Source of the DNA: Sinorhizobium americanum
Lineage (GTDB): Bacteria > Pseudomonadota > Alphaproteobacteria > Rhizobiales > Rhizobiaceae
Length of the DNA stretch: 64,000 nucleotides
Reading direction: 5' to 3'
NCBI RefSeq assembly: GCF_001651855.1
Contig: NZ_LNQC01000077.1
Location: 213,371 to 277,370, forward strand
Shown: positions 16,732 to 26,151 of the stretch, piece by piece
How the letters are laid out: every line of letters starts with the position of its first letter
Position numbering within the stretch: position 1 is the first letter of the stretch
The notes under the pieces: model-generated
Database searches by the model: none
What the model saw: the letters and a program-made list of their open reading frames with translations, nothing else
Told to the model about the DNA's origin: nothing
Translations under genes and position numbers: made by a program

Positions 16732-18609
16732 ATGAGCGACGAAGCGCCCATTTCATCCCCAGTTTCACCCGTCGAAAAACCGGCCGCCTACCGCGTTCTG
16801 GCGCGCAAATACCGCCCCAAGGATTTCTCCGACCTGATGGTCGGCCAGGAGCCGATGGTGCGCACGCTCACCAACGCCTTCGAGACCGGCCGCATCGCCC
16901 AGGCCTATATGCTGACGGGGGTGCGCGGCGTCGGCAAGACCACGACGGCGCGCATCCTGGCGCGGGCGTTGAACTACAAGACCGGCGAGATCGACAAGCC
17001 GACCATCGACCTGCGCGTTCCCGGCGAGCACTGCCAGGCGATCATGGACGGGCGCCATGTCGACGTCATCGAGATGGACGCCGCCTCCCATACTGGCATC
17101 GACGATATCCGCGAGATCATCGAGCAGGTGCGCTACAGGCCGGTTTCGGCGCGCTACAAGGTCTATATCATCGACGAAGTGCACATGCTCTCGACCCAGG
17201 CATTCAACGGCCTGTTGAAGACGCTCGAGGAACCGCCGGAGCACGTGAAGTTCATCTTCGCGACGACCGAGATCCGCAAGGTTCCGATCACCGTCCTGTC
17301 GCGTTGCCAGCGCTTCGACCTGAGGCGCATCAGCGCCTCAGACCTGGTTGGGCTCTTCTCTACCATCTTGAGCAAGGAGGCCGTGCCCTTCGAGCCAGAG
17401 GCGCTCGCCATGGTGGCGCGCGCGGCGGAAGGTTCGGCACGCGACGGCCTGTCGCTCCTCGACCAGGCGATCGCCCATGGCGGCGGCTCGGTCGAGATGG
17501 AAACCGTGCGCTCGATGCTCGGTCTCGCCGACCGGGCCCGGATCGTCGATCTCTTCGAGCACGTCATCAAGGGAGACGCGGCGGCAGCCCTTGACGAATT
17601 CGCGGCGCAATACGAGGCAGGCGCCAATCCGACGGTGGTGCTTACCGATCTTGCCGACTTCACGCATCTCGTGACCCGCATGAAATATGTGCCGGAGGCG
17701 GCCAACGATCAGTCCTTGAGCGAGATCGAGCGCCAGCGCGGCGCCGAATTCGCCGGCAGCGTCGCGGTGACGACCTTGTCGCGCATCTGGCAGATGCTCT
17801 TGAAGGGCATTCCCGAGGCGGAAAGCTCGGCGCGTCCGGCGGGTGCCGCCGAGATGGTGCTGATCCGGCTCGCCCATGCCGCCCATCTTCCCTCGCCGGA
17901 AGAGGCGGCGCGGCGCCTGCTCGAGCTTTCGGGCGGCGAGCCGGGCGAGGGACGCCCGGCCCCGGCCCGCAATGGCGGCAACACCCAGTCTCAGGCCGCA
18001 CAGCCGCCGGTACAGGCTCGCTCCGTCGAGGCGGCGCCCATGCAGCGCCCCTCCGGCAATGGTGCCACCATGCTGCGCGCCGTGCCGGATGCCGCGGCCC
18101 AGCCGATCAGTGTCGGACGCATCGAGGAGAGGCCGGCACCTGTGGCTGCCAAACCAGAGCCGAAGGTGCCAGTCAATTCGGTGAGCGACATCGCCGAACT
18201 CTGCGCGAAGAACCGCGACATCAAGCTCAAGACGCTGGTGCGCGGCTTCCTGCGGCTCGTCCATATCGAGCCCGGTCGGCTCGACGTCAATCTTCCCGAT
18301 GACGCCCCGAAGACGCTGCTCAACGAACTGGCCGTCAAGCTCAAGGAGTGGACCGGCATCCACTGGGTCGTCAGCTACAGCCGCGAGCCGGGCGAGCCGA
18401 CGCTTGTCGAGGCCGAACAACGTGCCCAGGAACAACGCGTCAACGACGCCCGCCAGGATCCGGACGTCGCCGCGATCCTGGCGCGCTTTCCGGGGGCGCG
18501 GATTACCGACGTGCGAATCCGCGCCGCGGAAGAAGAGGCCGAAACGCTCGCCCCGGCGGCCGCCGAATCCGCGGACGGCGATATCGTACCCGGCGACGAC
18601 ATCGAGTAG
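16732..18609 (+). CDS. dnaX: DNA polymerase III subunit tau (DnaX)
   Basis: The 625-residue clamp-loader ATPase holds the replicative polymerase together. Walker A is GVRGVGKTTTARIL at about residues 64-77, and Walker B/DEXH is YIIDEVHMLS near residue 146. A Pro/Ala-rich linker after about residue 420 leads to the polymerase-binding tau domain. The start at 16732 (MSDEAP) follows the SRP RNA by 47 bp. The zinc-binding cysteines of the E. coli protein are mostly replaced (GEHCQAIMDG). I saw no programmed frameshift signal for a short gamma form. Confidence 0.96.
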   Translation: MSDEAPISSPVSPVEKPAAYRVLARKYRPKDFSDLMVGQEPMVRTLTNAFETGRIAQAYMLTGVRGVGKTTTARILARALNYKTGEIDKPTIDLRVPGEHCQAIMDGRHVDVIEMDAASHTGIDDIREIIEQVRYRPVSARYKVYIIDEVHMLSTQAFNGLLKTLEEPPEHVKFIFATTEIRKVPITVLSRCQRFDLRRISASDLVGLFSTILSKEAVPFEPEALAMVARAAEGSARDGLSLLDQAIAHGGGSVEMETVRSMLGLADRARIVDLFEHVIKGDAAAALDEFAAQYEAGANPTVVLTDLADFTHLVTRMKYVPEAANDQSLSEIERQRGAEFAGSVAVTTLSRIWQMLLKGIPEAESSARPAGAAEMVLIRLAHAAHLPSPEEAARRLLELSGGEPGEGRPAPARNGGNTQSQAAQPPVQARSVEAAPMQRPSGNGATMLRAVPDAAAQPISVGRIEERPAPVAAKPEPKVPVNSVSDIAELCAKNRDIKLKTLVRGFLRLVHIEPGRLDVNLPDDAPKTLLNELAVKLKEWTGIHWVVSYSREPGEPTLVEAEQRAQEQRVNDARQDPDVAAILARFPGARITDVRIRAAEEEAETLAPAAAESADGDIVPGDDIE

Positions 18610-18668
18610 GCGCCGAGACGCGGGCGCCTTCGAATTCAGGCAGACATAGCAACCGACAGGAGACGACG

Positions 18669-18992
18669 ATGCGCGACATCATCGGCATGATGGGCAAGGT
18701 CAAGGAAATGCAGGCCAAGATGGAGAAGCTGCAGGCGGAGATCGCCGCGCTCGAAGTCGACGGCACCGCCGGCGGCGGCCTCGTCACTGTCCGGCTCGAC
18801 GGCAAGGGCCATATGAAGAGCCTGAAGATCGACCCTTCGCTCTTCAAGGAGGACGATGTCGAAATCCTCGAGGACCTGATCGTCGCCGCCCACAAGGACG
18901 CCAAGGAAAAGGCGGACGCGGTGCAGGCGGAAAAGACCCGCGAACTCACTGCCGGCCTGCCGATCCCGCCCGGCATGAAGCTGCCCTTCTGA
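18669..18992 (+). CDS. YbaB/EbfC nucleoid-associated protein
   Basis: The 107-residue protein has the YbaB fold. An N-terminal helix (MMGKVKEMQAKMEKLQAEI) is followed by a beta sheet (GLVTVRLDGKGHMKSLKIDP) and a tail ending in the typical GLPIPPGMKLPF. It binds DNA as a dimer and is almost always found between dnaX and recR, as here. The start at 18669 follows a GGAG ribosome site. Confidence 0.95.
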   Translation: MRDIIGMMGKVKEMQAKMEKLQAEIAALEVDGTAGGGLVTVRLDGKGHMKSLKIDPSLFKEDDVEILEDLIVAAHKDAKEKADAVQAEKTRELTAGLPIPPGMKLPF

Positions 18993-19052
18993 TTGGCGGA
19001 GATCGCCGTCAAAGCGATTCCGTTTGTCGGGAAGATGCGCTAAAAGCCGGCC

Positions 19053-19658
19053 ATGGCAAAGCGAGTCACCGGTCCCGAAATCGAAAAGCTTATTCAGCTC
19101 CTGGCGAAGGTGCCGGGGCTCGGCCCCCGTTCTGCGCGCCGCGCGGCACTGCATCTCGTCAAGAAGAAGGAGCAATTGCTCGGGCCGCTGGCCGAGGCGA
19201 TGGGCGAGGCGCATCGCAAGGTGAAGATCTGCTCCTGCTGCGGCAATGTCGATACGATTGATCCCTGTACTGTCTGCACCGACGAGCGGCGCGACCAGGC
19301 GGTGATCATCGTCGTCGAGGACGTCGCCGATCTCTGGGCGCTGGAGCGCGCTGGGGCGCTGAACGCTGCCTACCACGTGCTCGGCGGCACGCTGTCGCCG
19401 CTCGACGGCATCGGGCCGGATGATTTGAACATCAAGGGGCTCGTCGATCGCGTCGCCAAGGGCGGCGTCCGCGAACTGGTCCTCGCCGTCAACGCGACCG
19501 TCGAGGGCCAGACGACAGCTCACTACATCACCGACCAGCTCGAGGGCATGGAGGTGAAGATCACCCGCCTCGCCCATGGCGTTCCCGTCGGCGGCGAGCT
19601 CGACTATCTCGACGAAGGGACACTGACCGCCGCGCTTCGGGCGCGCACGACGATCTGA
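19053..19658 (+). CDS. recR: Recombination protein RecR
   Basis: The 201-residue protein forms a DNA-encircling ring with RecO and RecF in gap repair. It has the helix-hairpin-helix start (LIQLLAKVPGLGPRSARRAA), the zinc site CSCCGNVDTIDPCTVC at about residues 56-71, and a Toprim domain (VIIVVEDVADLWALE). It is third in the dnaX-ybaB-recR cluster. Confidence 0.97.
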   Translation: MAKRVTGPEIEKLIQLLAKVPGLGPRSARRAALHLVKKKEQLLGPLAEAMGEAHRKVKICSCCGNVDTIDPCTVCTDERRDQAVIIVVEDVADLWALERAGALNAAYHVLGGTLSPLDGIGPDDLNIKGLVDRVAKGGVRELVLAVNATVEGQTTAHYITDQLEGMEVKITRLAHGVPVGGELDYLDEGTLTAALRARTTI

Positions 19659-19662
19659 AGGG

Positions 19663-21141
19663 ATGCCGATGCGTTTGAAGTCTCGTTTTCGCTCGTGGTT
19701 TGCAGGTCTCCGTGCGGAGAGCACCCCCCTCTGCCCTGCCGGGCATTTCCCCCACAGGGGGGGAGATCAGGTTGGGGCGAGCGCACAAATCCACAACACC
19801 GCCGCCGCGCACACGTCTCTTTCCGCAGGGGGAAGCCCTTGCCGCCCGCCAAACTCAACCCTTGTGGGGGAGATGCCCGGCAGGGCAGAGGGGGGTAAGC
19901 CTCGCGCACGCCTAATCCTCGCGGCCATCGCCGCACTCCTCGCCCTCAACCTTCCCGCCCACGCCGCCACCAAGGCCGATGTCGAAGCAAAGTTCCGTCA
20001 GTGGCTTGCGAACGATCTCTGGCCGGAGGCGAGACAGGCCGGCATATCGAGCGCCGCATTCAAGGCCGTCTTCGCCGATGTGAAGCTCAATTGGGACCTG
20101 CCCGATCTGGCGCCGCCCGGATTCCCGAAGGCGAAGGAGCGCAAGCAGAGTCAGGCCGAGTTCTCCTCGCCGGGTTCCTACTTCTCCGAGAAGCGGCTGC
20201 AGGGCCTCGCCGCGACCGGCCGCAGCCTCGCCTCCGCGCATGCCTCGACCTTAAAGCGGATCGAACGGAGCTACGGCGTTCCGGGACAGGTCGTGCTTGC
20301 CATCTGGGGACGGGAATCCGGCTTCGGCCGGGCGAAGATCCCGCATCCGATCATGGACGTGCTGGCGACCAAGGCGTTCATGTCGACGCGGCCGGAGCTT
20401 TTTCGGCGCGAATTGATCGCGGCGCTCACCATCCTTGAGAGCGGCGATGTCAAGGAAAGTGAGATGCGCGGCTCCTGGGCCGGCGCCATGGGCCAGCCGC
20501 AGTTCCTGCCCTCGAGCTTCCTGAAATATGCAGTCGACTTTGACGGCGACGGCCGCCGCGACATCTGGAGTTCCGTGCCGGACAGCCTCGCCTCGATCGC
20601 CAATTATCTGTCTGAAAAGGGTTGGCAGAGCGGCCGCGACTGGGGCTTCGAAGTGTCGATCCCGGACGGCGTCTCCTGCGCTCAGGAAGGCCCCGACCTG
20701 GCGCGGCCGATCGCCGACTGGGCCGGCATGGGGATTACCCGCGTTTCCGGCAAGGCCTTTCCTTCCGCCGAGCGTCCGGCTTCCGGCATGATGTTGGTGC
20801 CGGCCGGCACCCACGGGCCGGGCTTCGTCGTCACGCCCAATTTCTACGTGATCAAGGAATACAACAATTCCGACCTCTACGCCCTGTTCATCGGCAACCT
20901 TGCCGACCGCATCGCTTCGGGCGGTGGCGCCTTCCGCGGCGAATGGGGCGACGTCGGCAAGATGCTGCGCTCCGACGTTCTCGGCATGCAGAAGGCGCTT
21001 GTCGCGATCGGCTACGATGTCGGCAAGGTCGACGGCTTGCCGGGCTACAAGACGCGCCGCTCGCTCGGCGACTGGCAGGCGAAGAACGGCCTGGCGCCGA
21101 CCTGCTTTCCGGATCCTTCGCTGAAGGCGAAGCTCAGGTGA
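19663..21141 (+). CDS. Lytic murein transglycosylase (MltB family) with interrupted 5' end
   Basis: The 492-codon frame encodes a periplasmic peptidoglycan lytic transglycosylase. The catalytic Glu is in IWGRESGFGRAK, the substrate block is MGQPQFLPSSFLKYAV, and a C-terminal peptidoglycan-binding repeat is present (VLGMQKALVAIGYDVGKVDG). The first about 80 codons are not protein-like: they read through a 172-bp inverted-repeat element. An in-frame ATG at 19873, at the inner edge of the element and behind GTGGGGGAG, gives MPGRAEGGKPRARLILAAIA plus an AHA cleavage site, a good signal peptide. The upstream ATG at 19663 starts 5 bp after recR. Either start may work; 19873 is likelier for export. 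Confidence 0.88.
   Translation: MPMRLKSRFRSWFAGLRAESTPLCPAGHFPHRGGDQVGASAQIHNTAAAHTSLSAGGSPCRPPNSTLVGEMPGRAEGGKPRARLILAAIAALLALNLPAHAATKADVEAKFRQWLANDLWPEARQAGISSAAFKAVFADVKLNWDLPDLAPPGFPKAKERKQSQAEFSSPGSYFSEKRLQGLAATGRSLASAHASTLKRIERSYGVPGQVVLAIWGRESGFGRAKIPHPIMDVLATKAFMSTRPELFRRELIAALTILESGDVKESEMRGSWAGAMGQPQFLPSSFLKYAVDFDGDGRRDIWSSVPDSLASIANYLSEKGWQSGRDWGFEVSIPDGVSCAQEGPDLARPIADWAGMGITRVSGKAFPSAERPASGMMLVPAGTHGPGFVVTPNFYVIKEYNNSDLYALFIGNLADRIASGGGAFRGEWGDVGKMLRSDVLGMQKALVAIGYDVGKVDGLPGYKTRRSLGDWQAKNGLAPTCFPDPSLKAKLR
19724..19895. repeat. Inverted-repeat element inside the transglycosylase 5' end
   Basis: Arms of 35 bp at 19724-19758 and 19861-19895 are inverted copies with two mismatches by eye (core CTCTGCCCTGCCGGGCAT). 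They enclose about 102 bp. The arms resemble a common Sinorhizobium intergenic palindrome. The element keeps the frame open and supplies a start codon and a ribosome-site-like G tract to the gene. Confidence 0.75.
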
Positions 21142-21231
21142 TTTGCGCTTGAGGACGGGGCGTATTAGGCTCCTCTAAAGTGCGGCGCGCTCAAAAGGGT
21201 TCACGCGGCGCGCTTTAGAACTTTATTTTTG

Positions 21232-21277
21232 TGCATGTCGTCATTCCAAAACCGCTGCACACGTTGGGCGACATGCA
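21232..21277. repeat. GCATGTCG palindromic element, copy 1
   Basis: Outer arms TGCATGTCG / CGACATGCA surround an inner CCAAAA...ACGTTGGG pairing. The element lies between the converging transglycosylase and tadC genes, and its right arm directly abuts the tadC stop codon (TTA at 21278-21280). Other copies occur at 38412-38574 and 59441-59486. Confidence 0.85.
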
Positions 21278-22261
21278 TTAGAACTTATCCGCCACCTGGA
21301 TGCCGGCGGGGCCGAGAATCACGGCGACGAGGACCGGCAGGAAGAAGAGGATCATCGGCACCGTCAGCTTCGGCGGCAGCGCGGCCGCCTTCTTTTCCGC
21401 TGCGGTCATGCGCTGGTCGCGGCTTTCCTGCGCCAGCACGCGCAGCGCCTGAGCGATCGGCGTGCCGTAGCGGTCGGCCTGGATCAGCGCCTGCATCACC
21501 GCCTTGACCTCCTCGAGGCCGGCGCGCAGGCCGAGATTTTCGAGCGCGATGCGCCGATCCGGTAGGAAGGAGAGTTCCGCCGTCGTCAGCACCAGCTCCT
21601 CGGCCAGCGCCGGCGACTGGGCGGCGATCTCGTCGGCAACGCGCCGCATGGCGAGCTCCATCGACACGCCGGATTCGACGCAGATCAGCAGGAGGTCGAG
21701 CGCGTCCGGCCAGGCACGGCGGATCGAATGCTGTCGCTTCGAGATCGCATTGGCGATGAAGATATTCGGCGCGTAGAAACCCAGATAGGCGAAACCGAGC
21801 GCGAAGCATATCCTCAGCATGAACGGCTTGTCGGCAAAGTTGCCCAGCACGAAAATATAGACGATGGCCACGGCCAGAAACAGGAACGGCAGGCAGAAGC
21901 GGGCGAAAAGGAAGGTGTTCAGGGCGTTCTGGGTACGGTAGCCGGCGGTCTTCAGGCGGTTGACGGTGTTTTCGTCCACCAGCGCTCGCCGGAGATTGAG
22001 CCGCTCGACGATCTGGCGGACCGAGCTATTGTGCTGCGCCCTGAGGCTGGCCTTGCCGGCGGCCGCTTCGGCGTTCAGCCGGGCGCGCTCGCGGGCGCGG
22101 ATCTGCTCGCGCTCGGTGGCGACGGACTTCATCCGCTTCGTCAGGTCGCCGCGCTCGAAAAACGGCACGGCGAGCGAGTAGAAGGTCGCAAGCACGGCCA
22201 TCGACACGAGAACTGCGATGATGATGTTCGGATCGGTGAGCGTCCTTATCCAGCCGTCCAT
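21278..22261 (-). CDS. tadC: Tad pilus inner-membrane protein TadC
   Basis: The 327-residue protein of the type II secretion F (GspF) family has an N-terminal helix (IIIAVLVSMAVLATFYSLAV), a cytosolic domain, and C-terminal hydrophobic helices ending PMILFFLPVLVAVILGPAGI. With TadB it forms the platform on which the CpaF ATPase drives Flp pilin assembly. It is last of the leftward pilus genes, starting 8 bp after tadB ends. Confidence 0.93.
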   Translation of the reverse strand: MDGWIRTLTDPNIIIAVLVSMAVLATFYSLAVPFFERGDLTKRMKSVATEREQIRARERARLNAEAAAGKASLRAQHNSSVRQIVERLNLRRALVDENTVNRLKTAGYRTQNALNTFLFARFCLPFLFLAVAIVYIFVLGNFADKPFMLRICFALGFAYLGFYAPNIFIANAISKRQHSIRRAWPDALDLLLICVESGVSMELAMRRVADEIAAQSPALAEELVLTTAELSFLPDRRIALENLGLRAGLEEVKAVMQALIQADRYGTPIAQALRVLAQESRDQRMTAAEKKAAALPPKLTVPMILFFLPVLVAVILGPAGIQVADKF

Positions 22262-22268
22262 CGCCGCC

Positions 22269-23279
22269 TCAAATGTCGAAATTGATCATGTTGCGCATCA
22301 CCCAGATGCCGATGCTCATCCAGACGGCCGAGGCGCCCATGATGAGGTGGCCGCGCGGATCGGTGAAAAGCACCATCATGTATTCCGGCGACGTCAGATA
22401 GACGAGCGTTGCCACAATGAAGGGCAGTGCGCCGATGATGCAGGCCGAGGCCTTGGCTTCCATCGACAAGGCGCCCACCTTCGCCTTCATCTTCTTGCGC
22501 TCGCGCAGGACCTTGGAGAGATTGCCGAGCGCTTCGGACAAATTGCCGCCGGCCTGCGCCTGGATGGCGATGACGATCGCGAAGAAGTTCACTTCGGGCA
22601 GCGGAATGCTCTGGATCATGCGGGCGCAGGCCTCCGGTACGTTCAGGCCGACCTGCTGCGATTCGACGACGCGGCGGAACTCCGTCTTCACCGGCTCCTG
22701 GCCGTCGCTGGCGATCAGCCGCAAGGCATCGTTCAGCGGCAGGCCGGACTTGATCGAGCGGACCATGACGTCGAGGGCATTCGGGAACTCGTCAAGGAAT
22801 TTCTTGCAGCGCCGCTTGACCATCGCCCCGACCAGCCAGCGCGGCAGACCGGCCGCGGTGATGAGAGCGACGCCGACAGCGATCCAAAGGCCAGCCCCGG
22901 CGATGAGAACGACGATCAGGGCGAACAGGCCGAAGATCGCGCTGAAGAGGTAGAACTGCGCCAGTGAGATCGACAGATTGGCCTGGACCAGCCGCTTCTT
23001 CATAGACGGGGCGGCGTTGGCGGATTTCTCCTGCTGCTTCTTTTCGAGCTCCTTCAACGAATCCTGCAGCGATTTGCGCCGCTTGGACATTTCGTTGACG
23101 CGGTCGCGCGCCGCCTTGAGCTTGGCGCGGTCGGTCTCGGCGGCACCGACGCGGCGCAGGCGGCCCTCCGCCTTCTTGTCGTTTTCGATCCGGGAATAGA
23201 GCACACCGTAGGCGAGCGCCGCCGCGGCAATCGCGACGAGGCCGGCCACTGCCAGAACGGTGATGTCTATCCCGAACAT
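22269..23279 (-). CDS. tadB: Tad pilus inner-membrane protein TadB
   Basis: The 336-residue GspF-family membrane protein begins with a hydrophobic helix (VLAVAGLVAIAAAALAYGVL). A charged coiled region follows (about residues 30-75, many Lys/Arg/Glu), then the T2SSF domain with IQAQAGGNLSEALGNLSKVL near residue 240. It pairs with TadC. It lies between cpaF and tadC, in the usual Tad order. Confidence 0.93.
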   Translation of the reverse strand: MFGIDITVLAVAGLVAIAAAALAYGVLYSRIENDKKAEGRLRRVGAAETDRAKLKAARDRVNEMSKRRKSLQDSLKELEKKQQEKSANAAPSMKKRLVQANLSISLAQFYLFSAIFGLFALIVVLIAGAGLWIAVGVALITAAGLPRWLVGAMVKRRCKKFLDEFPNALDVMVRSIKSGLPLNDALRLIASDGQEPVKTEFRRVVESQQVGLNVPEACARMIQSIPLPEVNFFAIVIAIQAQAGGNLSEALGNLSKVLRERKKMKAKVGALSMEAKASACIIGALPFIVATLVYLTSPEYMMVLFTDPRGHLIMGASAVWMSIGIWVMRNMINFDI

Positions 23280-23326
23280 CGCTTGGTCTGTTCCTTCGCT
23301 TCAGCGGCTTTCCGTCGGAACCCGCT

Positions 23327-24790
23327 CTAGTTTTTTTCCATCGCGTCGAGCGTGGCGGCGAGCCGCTTGTCCTCGTTGAAATAGCGGGCGCGATCCCAGA
23401 AATGCGGACGACCGATGCCGGTCGAAACATGGCGGCCGATGATCCGGCCGTTCGCGTCCTCACCGTCGATCTCGTAACGCATGAGGTCCTGGGTGACGAT
23501 GACGTCGCCTTCCATGCCGGTCACCTCGGTGATGTGGGTGATGCGGCGCGACCCGTCGCGCAGGCGCGAGGCCTGGATGATGACGTCGACGGAGCCGGCT
23601 ATGATTTCGCGCACGGTCTTGGCCGGCAGCGTGTAGCCGCCCATGGCGATCATCGACTCCATGCGGCTCAGGCACTCGCGAGGGGTGTTGGCGTGGATCG
23701 TGCCCATGGAGCCGTCATGGCCGGTGTTCATCGCCTGAAGCAGGTCGAAGACTTCCGGGCCGCGCACTTCGCCGACGATGATGCGTTCCGGGCGCATGCG
23801 CAGGCAGTTCTTGATCAGGTCGCGCATGGTGATCTGGCCCTCGCCCTCGATGTTCGGAGGGCGGGTTTCGAGACGGACCACATGCGGCTGCTGCAGTTGC
23901 AGTTCGGCGGAGTCTTCGCAGGTGATGATCCGCTCGTCGGCGTCGATGTAACGCGTCAGGCAGTTCAAGAGCGTCGTCTTGCCGGAACCGGTGCCGCCGG
24001 AAATGACGATGTTGCAGCGGACGCGGCCGATGATCTGCAGGAGCGTGGCACCGGCCGGGGTGATCGAGCCGAAGCGCACGAGCTGCTCGAGCGTCAGCTT
24101 GTCCTTCTTGAACTTGCGGATCGTCAGCGCCGTCCCGTCGATCGCCAGCGGCGGCGCGATGACGTTGACCCGCGAGCCGTCCGGCAGGCGCGCGTCGCAG
24201 ATCGGGCTCGATTCGTCGACGCGGCGGCCCACCTGGCTGACGATGCGCTGGCAGATAGACAGCAGCTGGGCATTGTCGCGAAAGCGGATCTCCGACTCCT
24301 CGACCTTGCCGCCGACTTCAATGAAGGTCTGGCCGGCGCCGTTGACCATGATGTCGGCGATGTCGTCGCGCGCCAGGAGCGGCTCGAGCGGGCCATAGCC
24401 GAGCACGTCGTTGCAAATGTCGTCGAGCAGCTCCTCCTGCTCGGCGATCGACATCGCGAAATTCTTGATGGTGATGATATCGTTGACGATGTCGCGGATT
24501 TCCTCGCGCGCGCTCTCGGTATCGAGCTTGGCGAGCTGCGACAGGTCGATCGTGTCGATCAGCGCCGAGAAAACCTGCGATTTCGTATCGTAATAGTCCT
24601 CCGCCCGCGGTGCGCGGCGGCGCGCCGGAGCGGCCGGTTGAACGCGGGGCGCCGCAACCGCCGGCTCGGCGAGAACCGGCGCGGCAGCACGCTCCATCAC
24701 CGTCGACGGCGCCGACGGCATGGCCGGCGGCGCCACGGGCGATTGCGCGCCAGTCTTGCCAAAACCCTCATTTCCGCGTTTGCCAAACAT
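23327..24790 (-). CDS. cpaF: Tad/Cpa pilus assembly ATPase CpaF (TadA)
   Basis: The 487-residue secretion ATPase powers Flp pilus extension and possibly retraction. Walker A is ISGGTGSGKTTLLN near residue 268. The Asp box follows (ITCEDSAELQLQQPHVVRLE), then the His-box/Walker B region ERIIVGEVRGPEVFDLLQAM. The N-terminal 70 residues are Pro/Ala-rich linker. I give ATG 24790 as the start; a GTG immediately upstream (24793) is equally possible. It sits between cpaE and tadB. Confidence 0.95.
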   Translation of the reverse strand: MFGKRGNEGFGKTGAQSPVAPPAMPSAPSTVMERAAAPVLAEPAVAAPRVQPAAPARRRAPRAEDYYDTKSQVFSALIDTIDLSQLAKLDTESAREEIRDIVNDIITIKNFAMSIAEQEELLDDICNDVLGYGPLEPLLARDDIADIMVNGAGQTFIEVGGKVEESEIRFRDNAQLLSICQRIVSQVGRRVDESSPICDARLPDGSRVNVIAPPLAIDGTALTIRKFKKDKLTLEQLVRFGSITPAGATLLQIIGRVRCNIVISGGTGSGKTTLLNCLTRYIDADERIITCEDSAELQLQQPHVVRLETRPPNIEGEGQITMRDLIKNCLRMRPERIIVGEVRGPEVFDLLQAMNTGHDGSMGTIHANTPRECLSRMESMIAMGGYTLPAKTVREIIAGSVDVIIQASRLRDGSRRITHITEVTGMEGDVIVTQDLMRYEIDGEDANGRIIGRHVSTGIGRPHFWDRARYFNEDKRLAATLDAMEKN

Positions 24791-24836
24791 CACTTCATTC
24801 CACTTTGCTTAATCGATCCCTCCGCCGCGGGGATGC

Positions 24837-26120
24837 CTATCGCCTGCCGAGCTTCGCCAGAACCTTGCCGAGGCCGCCCTTGCGCGCCTTCTTGATCGCG
24901 GTGCGTCCGGTCAGAAGATGGGCGAGCTGCGAGAAGGTCTCGGCGGCCGGGGATTTCCTGTCGATTTCCGCAATCATCCGGCCGCTGTTGGCGGCGTTTC
25001 CGAAGAGCACCGCATCGAAGGGGATGATGGCGGCGGCCTCAATCTCCAGCGACTCGCAGAACTCGTTGGGGGCGATTTCCGGACGCTTCGGCATGCCCAC
25101 CTGGTTGAGGACGAGATGAGGCGCCCGGTCGTTCGGCCGAAGCTTCTTCAGGGCGTCGAGGAGATTTTTCGTGTTTCTGAGGCTTGCGAGGTCCGGGACG
25201 GCGGTGATGACCACCTCGTCGGCCTCCCCGAGCACGGAGCGGGTCCAGTCCGACCAGCCATGCGGAACGTCGAGCACCGAAACGGGGGCGCTGCGCTGCA
25301 GGATCTCGAGGATCGGCTGGAAGGCGCCCGCCTCGAAATCATAGGCACGGTCGAGCATGGAGGGGGCGGCGAGCAGCGACAGGTGCTCAGAACATTTGGT
25401 CAAGAGCCGATCGAGGAAGACCTCGTCCAGCCGGTCCGGCGCCGAGACGGCCTCGGCAATCCCCTGCGGCGGATCCTGGTCGAAATCGATATTGGCCGTG
25501 CCGTAGGGCAGATCGAGATCGGCGAGGATGGTTTCCGTCGAGAACAGGTTGGAAATGCCCCAAGCGCAATTATGGGCGATCACCGACGAACCGCAGCCGC
25601 CCTTGGCGCCGATGAAGGCGAGGCTCCGCCCGACCGGCTCGGCCTCGGGATCGACGAAGATCGCCGCAACCGCCGACAGCAGGTCCGCCATCGCCACCGG
25701 CGCGACCATATATTCGGAGATGCCGTTGCGGATCAGTTCGCGATAGAGCGCGATGTCGTTGTGGCGGCCGATGATGACCACCTTGGTGGTCGGGTCGCAG
25801 ACCTCGGCGAGCGGCGCCAGCTCGCCAAGCAGGGATCGCGGCTCCGTGGCGGTCTCGAGGATGATCAGATTGGGCGTCGATACGCTCGCGAACATGTTGG
25901 CGGCAGCGGCGATGCTGCCTCCGGTGATGCGCAGGCTCACCTTCGCCATGCGGCGATCCTGGCCGCAGCGCTCCATCAGGCGCTGCATCGCCTCGCTCTC
26001 GCAGAAGGCGTGGATCGAAATGCGCGGCAACGGCCGAAGCTGATCGAGGTCGCCGGGGCGCGATCCGTCGGGGGCAAACTCGGCTCCGCCGGTATCGATG
26101 CTGTATTCAATCGCGCTCAT
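24837..26120 (-). CDS. cpaE: Pilus assembly protein CpaE
   Basis: The 427-residue protein has an N-terminal receiver-like domain (LIILETATEPRSLLGELAPL, lacking a clear phosphoacceptor pocket) followed by a MinD/ParA-type P-loop domain with a deviant Walker A (FIGAKGGCGSSVIAHNCAW near residue 170). In Caulobacter CpaE positions the Tad machine at the pole, and a similar localisation role is inferred here. It lies between cpaD and cpaF. Confidence 0.93.
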   Translation of the reverse strand: MSAIEYSIDTGGAEFAPDGSRPGDLDQLRPLPRISIHAFCESEAMQRLMERCGQDRRMAKVSLRITGGSIAAAANMFASVSTPNLIILETATEPRSLLGELAPLAEVCDPTTKVVIIGRHNDIALYRELIRNGISEYMVAPVAMADLLSAVAAIFVDPEAEPVGRSLAFIGAKGGCGSSVIAHNCAWGISNLFSTETILADLDLPYGTANIDFDQDPPQGIAEAVSAPDRLDEVFLDRLLTKCSEHLSLLAAPSMLDRAYDFEAGAFQPILEILQRSAPVSVLDVPHGWSDWTRSVLGEADEVVITAVPDLASLRNTKNLLDALKKLRPNDRAPHLVLNQVGMPKRPEIAPNEFCESLEIEAAAIIPFDAVLFGNAANSGRMIAEIDRKSPAAETFSQLAHLLTGRTAIKKARKGGLGKVLAKLGRR

Positions 26121-26151
26121 CTTTGAAACTCCTGCATCATCCCGCCGTCGT

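Noticed and set aside
23402..24895. A 497-codon plus-strand frame over cpaF
   Set aside because: It is rich in Asp, Ala and Arg and opposite the clear CpaF ATPase; typical antisense shadow in high-GC DNA.
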